Shown piece by piece: positions 18,266 through 28,725 of a stretch of DNA of 64,000 bases. Below the pieces are notes generated by a model. That model worked only from the letters and a program-made list of their open reading frames with translations, was not told where the DNA came from and ran no database searches. How positions within the stretch are numbered: the first letter of the stretch is position 1; the number at the start of each line of letters is the position of its first letter. Source of the stretch: Vibrio marinisediminis. GTDB lineage: Bacteria; Pseudomonadota; Gammaproteobacteria; Enterobacterales; Vibrionaceae. The translations under genes and the position numbers were made by a program. The stretch spans positions 496,001 to 560,000 of the forward strand of contig NZ_JACFYF010000001.1 in assembly GCF_014050145.1 (NCBI RefSeq), read 5' to 3'.

Positions 18266-18645
18266 AGTTGAACCGGCGAACATATCTCAACAAGGTAACC
18301 ATTAATATCATGTACATACGCGGTGGTTTGCCCCCAAGGCATCTCTTCGACGGCTTGGACTAATTCCGCCCCTGCATCTAGAGCCTGATTTAACTGCTGC
18401 TCAACATGATCAGTTTCAAACGCAATTTCAAAGGTTGGTGCTGAAGGCGTCGGCTTTACCGCCCCTTTCCCTAGTTGGTTCATCAGCTCTAATGAGCTAA
18501 ATGAGAGCGTGGTTTCACCCGTTTTCAGCTCTCCATAATCACCACTCTCATGCAAAAAATTGATCGAAAAACCAAAAGCATCTCGGTAAAACTCTAATGT
18601 CTTCGCCACATTTTCAACGTACATAATGGTGTATTTCAATTTCAT
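18262..18645 (-). CDS. VOC-family (glyoxalase-like) protein
   Basis: A single VOC unit of 127 aa: MKLKYTIMYVENVAKTLEFYRDAFGF at the N-terminus, ETDHVEQQLNQALDAGAELVQ in the middle and TTAYVHDINGYLVEICSP at the end. Such proteins bind a metal between paired beta-alpha-beta-beta-beta modules; a Glu near the end is the usual ligand, but I cannot name the reaction. GGAGG precedes the ATG by six bases. Confidence 0.85.
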   Translation of the reverse strand: MKLKYTIMYVENVAKTLEFYRDAFGFSINFLHESGDYGELKTGETTLSFSSLELMNQLGKGAVKPTPSAPTFEIAFETDHVEQQLNQALDAGAELVQAVEEMPWGQTTAYVHDINGYLVEICSPVQL

Positions 18646-18754
18646 ATCACGCCTCCTTGATTGATACCCTAAGCTTAATCTTTGTACTTACACCCGTCTT
18701 GAAGATAGGCGACACACTAACAATTATTCTGACCCAACATGCAAAAATAGAGAG

Positions 18755-18791
18755 ATAAAAAAATACCCTCAGCATCACACTTGAGGGTATT
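18755..18791 (-). terminator. Rho-independent terminator of the chemoreceptor gene
   Basis: AATACCCTCA (18762-18771) pairs with TGAGGGTATT (18782-18791). Read on the minus strand the stem is followed by TTTTTTTATC, the expected U tract. It lies 67 bases past the stop of the minus-strand chemoreceptor. Confidence 0.85.
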
Positions 18792-18858
18792 GTCCGTTAT
18801 TTATTGTTCATCCCTATATTCACAGGAGATCGCCTAAAATCAGCTGAGATATTGAAAT

Positions 18859-20742
18859 TTAAACCGTGAATTGACCAGAGATTTCCGACAAACTCACCAC
18901 GACCGTAGAGAGTTTATTGGTCGATTTTTCTGTGCCTTGCGCATTTTCATTGGTTGCAATCGCAAGACCATTGACCTCGATAACCGACTGATTAATTTCC
19001 CGTGCAACGGCATTTTGCTCTTCCGCCGCCGTCGCAATTTGGTTGTTAATGTCTTGAATGTCTCTTACTGAATCCAATATCGACATCAGCGACTCACTGG
19101 CTTCTCTGGCTAGCGAGATGGCGTCTCCCGTGTTTTTCTGGCTCATCCCCATCGAATCGACGGCAGAAGAAGCCACTTGCTGCAACTTATCGATCGTTCT
19201 GTTGATCTCTTCAATACTCTTTTGTGTACGGCTAGCTAAGTTACGTACTTCATCCGCCACAACAGCAAAGCCTCTACCTTGCTCACCAGCACGAGCCGCT
19301 TCTATTGCTGCATTGAGTGCAAGGAGGTTGGTTTGCTCAGCAATGCTGGTAATGACTTCCAACACACTGCCTACTTTTTCAGTCTCGTCTTTTAGCTCAG
19401 TAATGGTTTGAGATACCGCGTCAATGTCCCTACCTAAGGCATTCATCACCTCAGACGTCTTGTTGGTAACCACCGCGCCATTACTTGCTTGTTCATAAGC
19501 GCTATCTGCCGAATTCGACGCTTGTTGTGCGTTGCGCGAAATTTCCTCTACCGTTGATACCATTTCGTTCATGGCTGTAGACGTCATTTCCATTTGCAGT
19601 ATTTGCTTATCAGAACTTTGTTTGGTTTCTTCAACTAGCGAAACCAATTCATTTGATGTGTCTTCGACTTGCCTTGACTGGGCATTAAGTCCGCCGACCA
19701 GTAATTTGAGGTTTTTATGCATGGTTATCGTCGCAGAGAATATCCCCGACGCTTTTGTATTAGTCGGTATTTCAACGGTTAGATCCCCTTCCGCAATTCG
19801 GGCGATCACTCGTTCTATCTGTTTAGGCTCACCACCAATCGGGACATAAATAAGCTTGATAATGATGGCAAAAACTGCAAAAAGGCTGATCACAATTAGC
19901 ACTAAGGCTGACCACAGTAAGGTCATCAGCATATTTTCACTTGGTGCGAGTATGACGTTATTTTTCTCAAACAGATAAATCATTAATCCAGAGTTTGTTG
20001 GACCATTCTTAACGCCGACAAATTGAGTGCCATCACTCAGTTGGTACTCTAAATAAGAACCTGAAAAGTCTTTGTACATCGGTCGGATATCGAAGAAATT
20101 TTTACCTAAGTAATCATCATAAGGGGAATAAAGAACGGTATCATTATTATCGGTTAGAAATACTTGCCCATCAGAGACATTAGATGAAATCATCTGTTGC
20201 CATACATCCGATGAAATATCGATACCAACAACACCAATGAATTGATCATTAATGACCAAAGGAACGGACAATGACGTTAGCAATTTGCCAGTTAATTGGT
20301 CAACTGATGGTTTTGAAATAGCGAATGGTAAACCAGATTTTGGTTCGGTAAACCAACTGCGATCCGTATTCAAATCAGACAGTTTTTCACCCGTATGCTC
20401 AAGACTACTGCCATCCTCAAATACAATGTAGGTTGCCGATGCCTTTCTGGCGATGTGGACTTTATTGAGTAATTCGACAATGGCTTTTTCATTGGTTATA
20501 GAATAACCATTGTACTGTACGGCAGCACTGACCATCTCTAATCTATCTTGAACGCCAGTAACAAAAGTATCGACTTGATGGGAGACCGATATCCCTTGTT
20601 GGTGTCTAAATTTTACAGCCTCTTTAAAATTGAAGTCTTTGAATGTTGTGTAACTTAGCAGCGATAAAGCAACGACGAGCACGGCTAAGACTGCGCCTAT
20701 AAACGAGACGAGCACTTGCTTTAAACTCAAACGATTTAGCAT
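18859..20742 (-). CDS. Methyl-accepting chemotaxis protein (Cache-type sensor)
   Basis: The 627-aa receptor has a TM helix at residues about 10-30, a periplasmic sensor of about 240 residues with dCache features ([29 protein letters not shown]), a second TM helix near 275-300, a HAMP-like linker ([10 protein letters not shown]) and the signalling domain. The hairpin tip contains [20 protein letters not shown] and [19 protein letters not shown]. dCache sensors commonly bind amino acids or other small ligands; the ligand here is unknown. There is no C-terminal tethering pentapeptide. It is followed in its own direction by a strong terminator. Confidence 0.93.
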   Translation of the reverse strand: MLNRLSLKQVLVSFIGAVLAVLVVALSLLSYTTFKDFNFKEAVKFRHQQGISVSHQVDTFVTGVQDRLEMVSAAVQYNGYSITNEKAIVELLNKVHIARKASATYIVFEDGSSLEHTGEKLSDLNTDRSWFTEPKSGLPFAISKPSVDQLTGKLLTSLSVPLVINDQFIGVVGIDISSDVWQQMISSNVSDGQVFLTDNNDTVLYSPYDDYLGKNFFDIRPMYKDFSGSYLEYQLSDGTQFVGVKNGPTNSGLMIYLFEKNNVILAPSENMLMTLLWSALVLIVISLFAVFAIIIKLIYVPIGGEPKQIERVIARIAEGDLTVEIPTNTKASGIFSATITMHKNLKLLVGGLNAQSRQVEDTSNELVSLVEETKQSSDKQILQMEMTSTAMNEMVSTVEEISRNAQQASNSADSAYEQASNGAVVTNKTSEVMNALGRDIDAVSQTITELKDETEKVGSVLEVITSIAEQTNLLALNAAIEAARAGEQGRGFAVVADEVRNLASRTQKSIEEINRTIDKLQQVASSAVDSMGMSQKNTGDAISLAREASESLMSILDSVRDIQDINNQIATAAEEQNAVAREINQSVIEVNGLAIATNENAQGTEKSTNKLSTVVVSLSEISGQFTV

Positions 20743-21001
20743 TTATAATTTCCATATAGTTATTAATCTATTACGATTTGTTAACGGCTTTATTAAACCG
20801 TTAATATTCTAATAATAACCACATATGCAATAAAATTACTCTGCTACTGATCCCATATTACACATGTTTTCAGAACATTATTCTGTTTAGAGTTTGGGCT
20901 GGGGGAATAATGAGAAGGGATGTGTGTCAGAGTCTCAACACATTTTAAAGACATTCAAAGCAGATGTCTTACTAATACATATCAAATGAACTTGCGTCTT
21001 T

Positions 21002-21029
21002 AAACAGTCTGCCTGTTGGCAGACTGTTT
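21002..21029. terminator. Terminator after cheV
   Basis: AAACAGTCTGCC (21002-21013) and GGCAGACTGTTT (21018-21029) form a perfect 12-bp stem with a TGTT loop, 18 bases past the cheV stop on the minus strand. The remaining part of 20743-21046 is AT-rich leader and promoter sequence of the chemoreceptor. Confidence 0.75.
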
Positions 21030-21046
21030 ACTGTATTAAATACCAA

Positions 21047-22027
21047 CTAACCGTAGTTAAATAAGTATTTATCCATCATGTTGACCATTCGCCCAATCTC
21101 AGGCTTAGTGATGGTGTCATTTGCACCAAGCGCCAACGCTTTCGCTCGGTTATCTTCGCTCATCAAGGATGAAAACATAACAATCGGAGTCTGGCTATAC
21201 GCTTCTGTGTCTCGTAATCTCTTAACAAGGTGCATACCATCCATTCGCGGCATTTCAACGTCAGTCACAACGGCATCAAGTAGATCGCGAATAGGCAAAT
21301 TTTCTTCTTTTGCTATCTCAATCAGGCTCATCAATTTTTCATACGCTTCACCGCCATCTTTACACGTGATCACGTTATAGCCTGCAGAAGACAAAGTGTC
21401 CTGAATCAATGAACGAATAAAAGCAGAATCATCCACCACCATGATCGTTTTGCCATTGCGTTTACCAACCATACGTTGGTTTAAATCAACCGATCTATCG
21501 CCTGTAACGTCGTACTTCTCCATACTTAGCTCAGGGTTAATGTCGGCAATGATTTTCTCAAAATCGATGATCATGATCAGATTGCCATCCTTACGTACAA
21601 CGGCTACCACACAATCTTGTTCACCGGCTTCAAGGAACTGGCTAGGTGACTCCACATCATTCCATGAAATACGGTGAATACGCGAAATACTGTCAATCAA
21701 GAATCCATTGGTCATCTTGTTGAAGTCAGTAACGATAACAAACTTACGTTCCAAATCACGGCGCGTTGGAACGCCCAGCCAACCGGCAAGATCAACCAAC
21801 GGCGTTAACACGTCTCTAGAAGAAAAGACGCCTATCATGTGCGGCTGCGCATTCGGATAATCTGTCGTTTCTGGTACTCGAATAACTTCACGCACTTTTG
21901 CGACATTTATTCCGTAATAACATGTTTTGCTGCTGCCATCAGGCAATTGTTTCTCTAGGTGGAACTCAATGATTTCAAGTTCATTGGTGCCACTTTCAGT
22001 TAAAATACTGCTGGTTACGTTACTCAT
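21047..22027 (-). CDS. cheV: Chemotaxis coupling protein CheV (CheW-REC)
   Basis: The 326-aa protein has an N-terminal CheW-like domain (residues about 15-175, with VREVIRVPETTDYPNAQPHMIGVFSSRDVLTP) and a C-terminal receiver domain (195-320). The phosphoacceptor is Asp256 in VVTDVEMPRMDG; the acidic pair is in MVVDDSAF, and the Thr/Ser and Lys of the receiver are in IVMFSS and TKPE. CheV couples receptors to CheA and is phosphorylated for adaptation. It lies near one of three chemoreceptor genes, but the core che operon is not in this window. Confidence 0.92.
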   Translation of the reverse strand: MSNVTSSILTESGTNELEIIEFHLEKQLPDGSSKTCYYGINVAKVREVIRVPETTDYPNAQPHMIGVFSSRDVLTPLVDLAGWLGVPTRRDLERKFVIVTDFNKMTNGFLIDSISRIHRISWNDVESPSQFLEAGEQDCVVAVVRKDGNLIMIIDFEKIIADINPELSMEKYDVTGDRSVDLNQRMVGKRNGKTIMVVDDSAFIRSLIQDTLSSAGYNVITCKDGGEAYEKLMSLIEIAKEENLPIRDLLDAVVTDVEMPRMDGMHLVKRLRDTEAYSQTPIVMFSSLMSEDNRAKALALGANDTITKPEIGRMVNMMDKYLFNYG

Positions 22028-22388
22028 AAACCTAATTATCCAAAATACGCATCAAGAGAACGGCTTAATAAAATGCCACCAAAGAGTCACTTCAAGAGCA
22101 AAAAGCCAAGGACTGTTTTTTAATCGTTAACGTAGAATTTGTAAACATTTAAAAAGACACCAACTGCACACTTCTATATCAACGGCTTAAAATTTGCGTC
22201 ATTTTCACACAAAACACGCGCCACCCGTTAATAGAACACTTAGATTATATAAAAATCTTTCGCTTTCTCAGATAGATAATCACAAATTTAGGAACAATCG
22301 TCATAATTCGGCATCGGTTTCATTCGGTTGAATTCAGAATTGTATCTTAAACGGCTCAAGCATGACCTAAACCGTTTAGAGCATCTCG

Positions 22389-23072
22389 TTAGGCGTGGCC
22401 CAGCAAGCGGAAATTCCAATTCTCAACTTCACCGGTTGCTAAGCGTTTTTCTACATTGCCGCTCCAGCTTTTTGAAAGACGTTGCTGCGCTTTTAATTGC
22501 TCTAGACCTTCTCGGTTTAATGGGTCACCAAAATAGCGTTCACACACCGCAAGTACAGAAAGTGGGTTATCTACTCGCTCAATCAATACCAAAGGGTCAT
22601 CCACACTCACCATGCCAGGTTGAATCACGCGGTATAACCATCCACAGCGACTGACATCTTGCATATCAATAGAAAACCCCTCAACACCCCAGCGCTGGCT
22701 CAGCTTCATACATGGTGAACGTGGTTGGCTTACTTCAATGATTGCCTCGCCCCATTGGTAGCGGTCACCAATACACACATCTGACTCAGTCATGCCTGTG
22801 GTACTCATGTTTTCACCCATACCAGGCGCAACCCATTCTGAGTCACTGCGATATTTACTCGCCCAGTATTCATAATGTTCTGCTGGGTATTGGTGCAAAG
22901 CTCGCTCGGTACCGCCATGATGCTTAGTGTCGTAGCATTCGTCGCCGTCTAAGCCTGTTTCTGACAAGTAAACGGCGTGTTCAATCGGTGATTTGTCGAT
23001 GGCTGTTGTCATACCATAACGCTCGGCTACCTTACCGGTATAGACGCCTTGCAAAAAATAGTGCTGAGTCAT
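22389..23072 (-). CDS. MOSC-domain protein (YiiM-like)
   Basis: The 227-aa protein has the MOSC beta-barrel with the conserved cysteine in SQPRSPCMKL, the family motif GLDGDECYDTKHHGGTERALHQYP near the N-terminus, and a C-terminal three-helix extension as in E. coli YiiM. MOSC proteins handle sulfur bound to molybdenum cofactor and can reduce N-hydroxylated compounds. ATG 23072 is preferred over an upstream in-frame start because AGGA lies six bases before it. The interval 22028-22388 contains no gene; a 7-bp stem (TAAACGG / CCGTTTA, 22348-22378) may act as its terminator. Confidence 0.88.
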   Translation of the reverse strand: MTQHYFLQGVYTGKVAERYGMTTAIDKSPIEHAVYLSETGLDGDECYDTKHHGGTERALHQYPAEHYEYWASKYRSDSEWVAPGMGENMSTTGMTESDVCIGDRYQWGEAIIEVSQPRSPCMKLSQRWGVEGFSIDMQDVSRCGWLYRVIQPGMVSVDDPLVLIERVDNPLSVLAVCERYFGDPLNREGLEQLKAQQRLSKSWSGNVEKRLATGEVENWNFRLLGHA

Positions 23073-23141
23073 TGCTAGTCCTGCCTTCTGAGTTTTACAC
23101 ATCGGTATTACAACCCACAGTAAGTATTCGCAGGCTTGATT

Positions 23142-23543
23142 TCAAGCAATAGACATAAACTGGCTGGTCGCTGAAGAGCAAGTTATATCATCAATAGATA
23201 CTTTACTTTCTAAGAAATGGACACCATGTCTTGATTTCAGCAACTTCGCTTCAACCGACACGTTTTTTCCAATAACAACTGGCGAATGGAAACGGGTTTC
23301 AAGTTTGACGGTCATCGCTTTAATGCCAAGCCCAAATAGGCAATGGAGCATGGCACTATCATGCAGCGCACTTACTAAGCCACCTTGCATGGCTCCGTCA
23401 TAGCCTTGCACGTTTCGAGTTGCTACAATCTCGCCACGCACCGCACCACCAGCCAGTGTTTCAAAATGGATCGGTCGTTGATCGAAAAATGGCTGTTGGC
23501 ACACAACGCATTGAGTGTGATTATGTGGAATAATAACTGGCAT
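23142..23543 (-). CDS. PaaI-like hot-dog thioesterase family protein
   Basis: A 133-aa hot-dog-fold protein. The segment GYDGAMQGGLVSALHDSAMLHCLFG and the strand TVKLETRFHSPVVIG match the 4HBT/PaaI family, in which Asp or Glu on the long helix attacks acyl-CoA thioesters. A CVVCQQPF zinc-like pair near the N-terminus is unusual for the family. It starts at ATG 23543 (GAG upstream); TTG 23561 is possible. The divergent DUF134 gene begins 31 bases away. Confidence 0.75.
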   Translation of the reverse strand: MPVIIPHNHTQCVVCQQPFFDQRPIHFETLAGGAVRGEIVATRNVQGYDGAMQGGLVSALHDSAMLHCLFGLGIKAMTVKLETRFHSPVVIGKNVSVEAKLLKSRHGVHFLESKVSIDDITCSSATSQFMSIA

Positions 23544-23574
23544 AGATAAACTCTCGCCCAATTGGAATAACGTT

Positions 23575-23859
23575 ATGGCTCGCCCAAAAATTCATCGACA
23601 AATCTGCACCCGAGCGCCGTATTCTTGCTTCAAGCCAAATGGTGTGCCAATGGCAGAACTGCAGCAAATCACCTTGTTACCAGAAGAATTAGAAGCGCTG
23701 CGACTGGCTGATCAGGAAGGATTGAGTCAACTTGATGCCGCAGCTCAAATGCAGGTATCTCGCCAAACATTTGGCAATATTATCAAACGCGCTCGCGGTA
23801 AAGTTGCCAACTGTCTGGTCAATGGACATGCCCTAGTTGTTGAACAATCATCAAGCTAG
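23575..23859 (+). CDS. DUF134-family HTH protein
   Basis: This 94-aa protein begins MARPKIHRQICTRAPYSCFKPNG, the DUF134 signature, followed by an HTH resembling sigma factor region 4: LPEELEALRLADQEGLSQLDAAAQMQVSRQTFGNIIKRARGKVA. It is probably a DNA-binding regulator. DUF134 genes often accompany NifB/NifX-domain proteins, and one is encoded just downstream on the opposite strand. Its last four bases overlap the stop of the convergent NqrM-like gene. Confidence 0.85.
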   Translation: MARPKIHRQICTRAPYSCFKPNGVPMAELQQITLLPEELEALRLADQEGLSQLDAAAQMQVSRQTFGNIIKRARGKVANCLVNGHALVVEQSSS

Positions 23860-24059
23860 ATAGAATGTTCTGGCTCTTGAATCTGATAGAGCGTTTTACT
23901 GTGCTCAGCACACACATCTTTACAGTTGCACTCTCGTGCAATATCAAGCTGAGCTAGCCCACCACAACTACCTTCAATCGGTTTACGTGAAAACATCACA
24001 CCGATAGCCATCAATGCAATAAAGCAGATAAAACCGCCGAGAGTGAGCAGTAAAGTCAC
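23856..24059 (-). CDS. NqrM-like small iron-binding membrane protein (DUF539)
   Basis: A 67-aa protein with one N-terminal TM helix (residues about 3-22), the motif RKPIEGSCGGL and cysteines at 32, 44, 46 and 50 (ECNCKDVC). This is the NqrM/DUF539 pattern, known to be needed for building the iron centre of the Na+-translocating NADH:quinone oxidoreductase. In vibrios the dedicated nqrM lies with the nqr genes, none of which is here, so this would be a second copy. It overlaps the NifX-domain gene upstream by four bases and is likely translated with it. Confidence 0.75.
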   Translation of the reverse strand: MTLLLTLGGFICFIALMAIGVMFSRKPIEGSCGGLAQLDIARECNCKDVCAEHSKTLYQIQEPEHSI

Positions 24060-24511
24060 TGGCTGATCCTCTTGATCTCGCCTCTCTTAATTTCAGACAA
24101 ATTCAGCTTTGGCTTGCTAAGAAGAGTGGATTGGGTTGGTGCAGGTTTTTTACTGCCACAACAAGCACTTTGTTTTTTCGGCTCTTTGCCATATTCAAGG
24201 CTCTTAACCATTTCAAGTGAAGCGAAATCAAGTTCGCTTATCTGCATTTTCGGCGGTGAAATTAATACGTTTAGCTTGTTATCAAACAAACGCTTCAGCA
24301 TTTTTTTACCAATGGAACGCACCACGACAGCCTCAACATTGTAGGCTTTAATGATTTCCATCCACTGCTTTTTCTTACCACATTGGGAAGGCGTTTCTAC
24401 CAGAGTAATCAATTGTTGAGTGTGGCGTAGGTCGTCAACAATCACCACTTGTGGTGAACGAGAGAAATGATTAGCAACTTGTAGGTTGCGGCTAGGAATT
24501 GCGTAGATCAT
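24056..24511 (-). CDS. NifB/NifX-domain (dinitrogenase iron-molybdenum cofactor-type) protein
   Basis: The 151-aa protein has a NifX/NifB-type cofactor-binding fold in residues 1-100: MIYAIPSRNLQVANHFSRSPQVVIVDD and VEAVVVRSIGKKMLKRLFDNKLNVLI. The C-terminal tail contains KKQSACCGSKK, a possible metal ligand. Domains of this type bind iron-sulfur or iron-molybdenum clusters outside nitrogenase systems too. ATG 24511 is chosen because it starts the domain directly and has GAG upstream; an in-frame start at 24565 would add 18 residues. It precedes the NqrM-like gene with a 4-base overlap. Confidence 0.8.
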   Translation of the reverse strand: MIYAIPSRNLQVANHFSRSPQVVIVDDLRHTQQLITLVETPSQCGKKKQWMEIIKAYNVEAVVVRSIGKKMLKRLFDNKLNVLISPPKMQISELDFASLEMVKSLEYGKEPKKQSACCGSKKPAPTQSTLLSKPKLNLSEIKRGEIKRISQ

Positions 24512-24621
24512 GGTGGCTCGGCATTCAATTAATAACCGCCCCACTATATTCCTAGTTATTGGCATATGCCAGTAACTAGGAATGAGATCTTAGATTGCGC
24601 TCAACACAATTACGAACTGGT

Positions 24622-25251
24622 TTATTTAAGTGCTTCTTTTCTCAGCATTTGCTCTATCGAAGCTTTTGGCGTTTTGGCTATTTTGGCCATCAATTCAAAA
24701 CTTGGCTGAGAAATCGCGTATTTATCTTTCAAAGCATCTAATTGCACTTGCCATAGACGTGCAGTCATCTCTGCATCAGCTAACGCACGGTGAAAAACAC
24801 CGTCATTTTCTATCTGGTGGTACTTAACCAAATCGCCCAACTTATGAGAGCTTGTTTCTTGATGTAAGCGCCTAGAGACCAATAATGAACAAGCAAATTT
24901 TCCGGCATAATCGCGACGAATAAGTGCTAATTCGGCATCTAAGAATCGTTGGTCAAACGAAGCGTTGTGAGCAAGCAAGTTGCTACCTTGGATAAAGTCC
25001 GCAAACTGATCCATCACTTCTGCGCAGCTCGGCGCACTTCGCAACATGTTATTGGTGATGCCCGTGTAACCCTCGATAAAACCGCTTACGCGGAACCCCG
25101 GATTCATTAAACTTTGAAAGCGATCAATCACTTCACCTTGATGCAGTTTTACCGCACCAATTTCAATCGCTCTGTCACCTTGTTGCGGGGAAAGCCCCGT
25201 GGTTTCAAAGTCGAGAACAATGATCGAGTCAGCGGAAGAAGGAATAGACAC
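24622..25251 (-). CDS. DnaQ-like 3'-5' exonuclease family protein
   Basis: The 209-aa protein is a DEDDh exonuclease. ExoI is [11 protein letters not shown] (the DE pair), ExoII is [14 protein letters not shown], and ExoIII is [14 protein letters not shown] with the catalytic His and Asp. It resembles the epsilon subunit and PolC exonucleases but lacks other domains, so it is a free-standing nuclease for DNA or RNA end trimming. The start is GTG 25251 preceded by AGGTG. The 25252-25661 interval shows no gene; it should hold the promoter of the chemoreceptor. Confidence 0.87.
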   Translation of the reverse strand: MSIPSSADSIIVLDFETTGLSPQQGDRAIEIGAVKLHQGEVIDRFQSLMNPGFRVSGFIEGYTGITNNMLRSAPSCAEVMDQFADFIQGSNLLAHNASFDQRFLDAELALIRRDYAGKFACSLLVSRRLHQETSSHKLGDLVKYHQIENDGVFHRALADAEMTARLWQVQLDALKDKYAISQPSFELMAKIAKTPKASIEQMLRKEALK

Positions 25252-25667
25252 AAAACACCTAAAAGAAAGCTATAAAGTGGAGAGTGTAAACCACACAAGG
25301 AGTAAGGATCAAAATAAGAGTGACACCATTTTTAAAATTGACCTAACGCATAAAATGCAACTTTAATATCGACTATTTTTGCAGCGAAAGGCTAGCGCAA
25401 AAACAGCCAACTTATTGACAACATCTCTCAGGGATTCAATATAAATTAAAATAAAACAATAGTTTAACTATACAGCACTCTATAGGACCATGACGAAAAA
25501 ACTGTCAACTTATAGGCACCTACTTGCATTTGTTCACATTTCAACGTTAGTCATTAATAAGCCTTAATGACGTGACATATTGCGTTCAAACCTTCTAGCT
25601 ATAATCACGCCCAATTTCCTATAACCAAAATAAAAGCACACTCCAACATGATGAGGGTCAATTGAGC

Positions 25668-27761
25668 ATGTTTAATAGTATTCGCACGCGGATCGCTGTC
25701 ACCGCAGGTGCCGCAATGGGGTTTACCCTAATCATAGCTATGGGGATGACAACCAATGCATTCACCGATGTTAACAAACAAATCTCTGAAAAAGTGACCA
25801 CCCAGCTTACAGAAGCCACCACTTCTCATCTACGTTTTACCGCTTCTGAGCAAAGCAAAACTATCGCTAATCAGCTATTTCCTGTGACTCAGAGTTTGAG
25901 CCAACTACGCTCAATAATGGAGCAAAGCGCAACAAGCCACGCTGGTGCCGATGCGCTAGTCAACCACTTCATCGCGGCGCTTAAATCGCAAGATGAGGCG
26001 GTCTTTGCCGGTTATATGGTTTTTGAACAAAGCACTTGGTCACCTGAAACTGAATTACCAGTCGCTCAAGCGTTTAACCAAGAAGGTTACCTTGCACCGT
26101 TCTTTTCTCCAAACAGCAATGGTAGCTTTGACGCATTAGGTATGGAGAGTTTTCGCAATAGCCAGATCAATAACAATGGCGAGCGCAAAGACGAGTGGCA
26201 TTTAGCGCCTTACGAAACCGGTCGTCCATTTGTGATGGAACCGTACATGTACCCAGTGAGAGGCAAGCAAGAGCTCATTACTACAATCAGCCAACCACTT
26301 AAAGTAAACGGCAAGATCATTGGTTCTTTAGGCTTAGATTTATCACTGGAAGAGCTACAGGGGCAAAGTGAAGAGTTAGCTAAAGAACTCTTTGGTGGTC
26401 AAGGCAACATCATTATTGCTTCTTGGAAAGGTGCAACGCTGGCAAACAGCCAAAAGCCGACCACCGTCGGTGAGAAAGTTCCCGGTCAGTTGTTCCTGCA
26501 ATGGTCACGAATTCAATCACTCGCGACGCAAGAAGAGATTGGGATGATGACGCAAAATGGTCAAGAATATGCCGTTACCTCTATCGCAACATCCGGTGCA
26601 CCTTGGATTGTAATTGTGTCGGTACCCACGCAAATACTGCAAAAAGACATCACCGACTTTGTTGATTGGAACAACATGATGAACCGCCATGCAATTGAGC
26701 AAGGAGTTTTGGCTGGTGTGCTTGCGATGCTCGTAGGTGTTGTTGCTATGGGCTTTATTGCGACCTCATTAGGGCGTGTACTGACAAACCTTGTCGACCG
26801 CTTTAAAGACGTGGCCCAAGGCGATGGTGATCTTACTTACCGCTTTGAAGTGAAAGGCAAAGATGAAACTGCGCAGCTTGCACAGTGGTTCAATGCCTTT
26901 TTAGCACGCATGCAAGAAATGCTACGCACAGCCAAAGAAACTGCGGTACAGGTAGAAAGCCACGCAGGTGCCGGTCAAGCCAGTGCCGAAGTCTCTAAAG
27001 AGAAGCTGAACGAACAGCTTAATGAAGTGAATTCGTTAGCGACCGCCATTAATGAAATGTCGGCAGCCGCGCAAGAAGTGGCGAACTCCGCCGTTCAAGC
27101 GGCAACTGCTGCTGGGCAAGTACAAGTGAGTAGCCGCAGTGGTATGGACCGCATGGATAATGCAGCAGGCGCGATGGAAGCACTGGCACATCAAGTAAAC
27201 GACGCTCAAGCTCAAACCCTATGTCTTGCTGAATCGAGCTCCAATATTCAAGGTATTTTGACTGAAATTGGTGGCATTGCAGAGCAAACCAACCTACTGG
27301 CACTCAATGCTGCAATTGAAGCTGCACGAGCAGGTCAAGCTGGTCGTGGCTTTGCAGTAGTCGCTGATGAAGTACGCAATCTAGCCAATCGAACTCAAAG
27401 TTCAACCGAGGAGATTCGTGCGATGCTCGCCCGTCTTGAGCAAGATACTCAATCGATTGTCGCTCTAATGCAAAAAAGCCAACAACAAGCTGCCGATACC
27501 AAAGATGAAACGCAAGCTGCGCAAAATGCCCTCGCAGAAATCAACCAAGCGATTGAAGTTATCAACGACATGAACAATCAGATCGCTTCTGCTGCAGAAG
27601 AGCAAAGCTTGGTGGCTGAAGAGATTAACCGCAATGTTGTGATCATCAACGATACCGCGGTCGACGTGATGGATACCATGGGACAGTCTGTTGATATAAG
27701 TAACGAATTGTCAGGTAGTGCAACAGAACTGCACCATGAGCTGAATAAGTTTAAAATCTAA
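25668..27761 (+). CDS. Methyl-accepting chemotaxis protein (dCache sensor)
   Basis: The 697-aa receptor has a TM helix at residues about 12-32, a large periplasmic dCache sensor (residues about 35-335, with [24 protein letters not shown] and [17 protein letters not shown]-like strand), a second TM near 345-368, HAMP ([23 protein letters not shown]) and a signalling domain with [23 protein letters not shown] 25668 is chosen; TTG 25662 is an alternative closer to the GAGGG ribosome site. It is monocistronic and ends with a strong terminator. Confidence 0.93.
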   Translation: MFNSIRTRIAVTAGAAMGFTLIIAMGMTTNAFTDVNKQISEKVTTQLTEATTSHLRFTASEQSKTIANQLFPVTQSLSQLRSIMEQSATSHAGADALVNHFIAALKSQDEAVFAGYMVFEQSTWSPETELPVAQAFNQEGYLAPFFSPNSNGSFDALGMESFRNSQINNNGERKDEWHLAPYETGRPFVMEPYMYPVRGKQELITTISQPLKVNGKIIGSLGLDLSLEELQGQSEELAKELFGGQGNIIIASWKGATLANSQKPTTVGEKVPGQLFLQWSRIQSLATQEEIGMMTQNGQEYAVTSIATSGAPWIVIVSVPTQILQKDITDFVDWNNMMNRHAIEQGVLAGVLAMLVGVVAMGFIATSLGRVLTNLVDRFKDVAQGDGDLTYRFEVKGKDETAQLAQWFNAFLARMQEMLRTAKETAVQVESHAGAGQASAEVSKEKLNEQLNEVNSLATAINEMSAAAQEVANSAVQAATAAGQVQVSSRSGMDRMDNAAGAMEALAHQVNDAQAQTLCLAESSSNIQGILTEIGGIAEQTNLLALNAAIEAARAGQAGRGFAVVADEVRNLANRTQSSTEEIRAMLARLEQDTQSIVALMQKSQQQAADTKDETQAAQNALAEINQAIEVINDMNNQIASAAEEQSLVAEEINRNVVIINDTAVDVMDTMGQSVDISNELSGSATELHHELNKFKI

Positions 27762-27780
27762 CGATTGCTTTTTCTCATTT

Positions 27781-27806
27781 AAAACAGCGCCTGTTGGCGC
27801 TGTTTT
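27781..27806 (+). terminator. Terminator after chemoreceptor
   Basis: AAAACAGCGCC (27781-27791) and GGCGCTGTTTT (27796-27806) form an 11-bp stem with a TGTT loop followed by further T residues. It ends the plus-strand chemoreceptor transcript. Confidence 0.9.
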
Positions 27807-27814
27807 TTTATCAA

Positions 27815-28228
27815 CTAAGGTTGACCTTCAAACACTTTAACCCCGTCAGGGATGGTATACCAAGAGACTTTCTCTTTTACCCATACGTGAGCTTTCGGCT
27901 CAAAGATTGCGTCGTCTTCAAGGTTTACTGGCTTGAGTTTAAGCTTAATAAGCGCAGGCTGATTTGGATCAAAATGGTAGATACGGTTACCGCAACCTGG
28001 GCAAAATTTAGCAGCATTTACATTCCCGCTTTCAGCCGGACGGCTCCATTCACTCATCTTACCGCTAAAATCTATATCTTCCGTTTTAACCATTGCCGTG
28101 ACACTAAACGGCGCCGTCGCAAGCTTCTGACACTCAGTACAATGGCACGCAGCCACCATTTGTGGTGCCGCTTTTAATTGATATGTAACTTGCCCGCATT
28201 GGCATTGCCCTTGTATCGGGTAACTCAT
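27815..28228 (-). CDS. GFA/CENP-V family zinc protein
   Basis: A 137-aa protein with the GFA zinc motifs: CQCGQVTY near the N-terminus, AACHCTECQK, and CPGCGNRIYHF. These bind two zinc ions in the family that includes glutathione-dependent formaldehyde-activating enzyme. Most members have no proven enzyme activity, and none is claimed here. AAGGAGG precedes the ATG. Confidence 0.9.
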   Translation of the reverse strand: MSYPIQGQCQCGQVTYQLKAAPQMVAACHCTECQKLATAPFSVTAMVKTEDIDFSGKMSEWSRPAESGNVNAAKFCPGCGNRIYHFDPNQPALIKLKLKPVNLEDDAIFEPKAHVWVKEKVSWYTIPDGVKVFEGQP

Positions 28229-28273
28229 TGCTTCCTCCTTGTTAGACGACTGAAAGCTTCCTCGCTTCCCGTA

Positions 28274-28513
28274 TTATTGAAACTCCTCGCCTTTGTTGTC
28301 TAAGGTTTTGTGCCCACAATTGGTGCACTGCACATAACGGTCGATCAACTCCAATGAGGCTAAAGCTCCCCCCACCATCGCTCCAGAAAAAAAGCCTGAT
28401 AAGAATGCTTTAAATTGCTCCTTACGACTTTTCCCATATGGGGATTTTTTCTGCTTTATAATTTCTCGGTGTTCACAGGTTTTACCACAATTTGAGCAAT
28501 AACTATCCGACAT
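28274..28513 (-). CDS. Small zinc-ribbon protein with a hydrophobic segment
   Basis: This 79-aa protein has paired CxxC motifs at each end, YCSNCGKTCEHR and YVQCTNCGHKT, forming a probable zinc ribbon, separated by a glycine/alanine-rich hydrophobic stretch (FLSGFFSGAMVGGALASL). I recognise no named family. ATG 28513 is chosen because GGAG lies seven bases upstream. It follows the GFA gene upstream position with 45 bases between and may share its transcript. Confidence 0.65.
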   Translation of the reverse strand: MSDSYCSNCGKTCEHREIIKQKKSPYGKSRKEQFKAFLSGFFSGAMVGGALASLELIDRYVQCTNCGHKTLDNKGEEFQ

Positions 28514-28725
28514 GGATGACTCCATAACTCAATACAACAGGATAAACATGGGCATTCACCACCCAAATTCTTGAGCGCTATCTAATTTCAATAGCTTATA
28601 TAGTAAGCAGCCTACAAATTTATATGGGGCAGGTCAAATATCAACCGTTCGCTCATATTGCTAGAGGTGAGACAAAAGCTTGAATGAAGCAACGCCACAC
28701 CAAACTCTCATCCACCAGCATGGAA

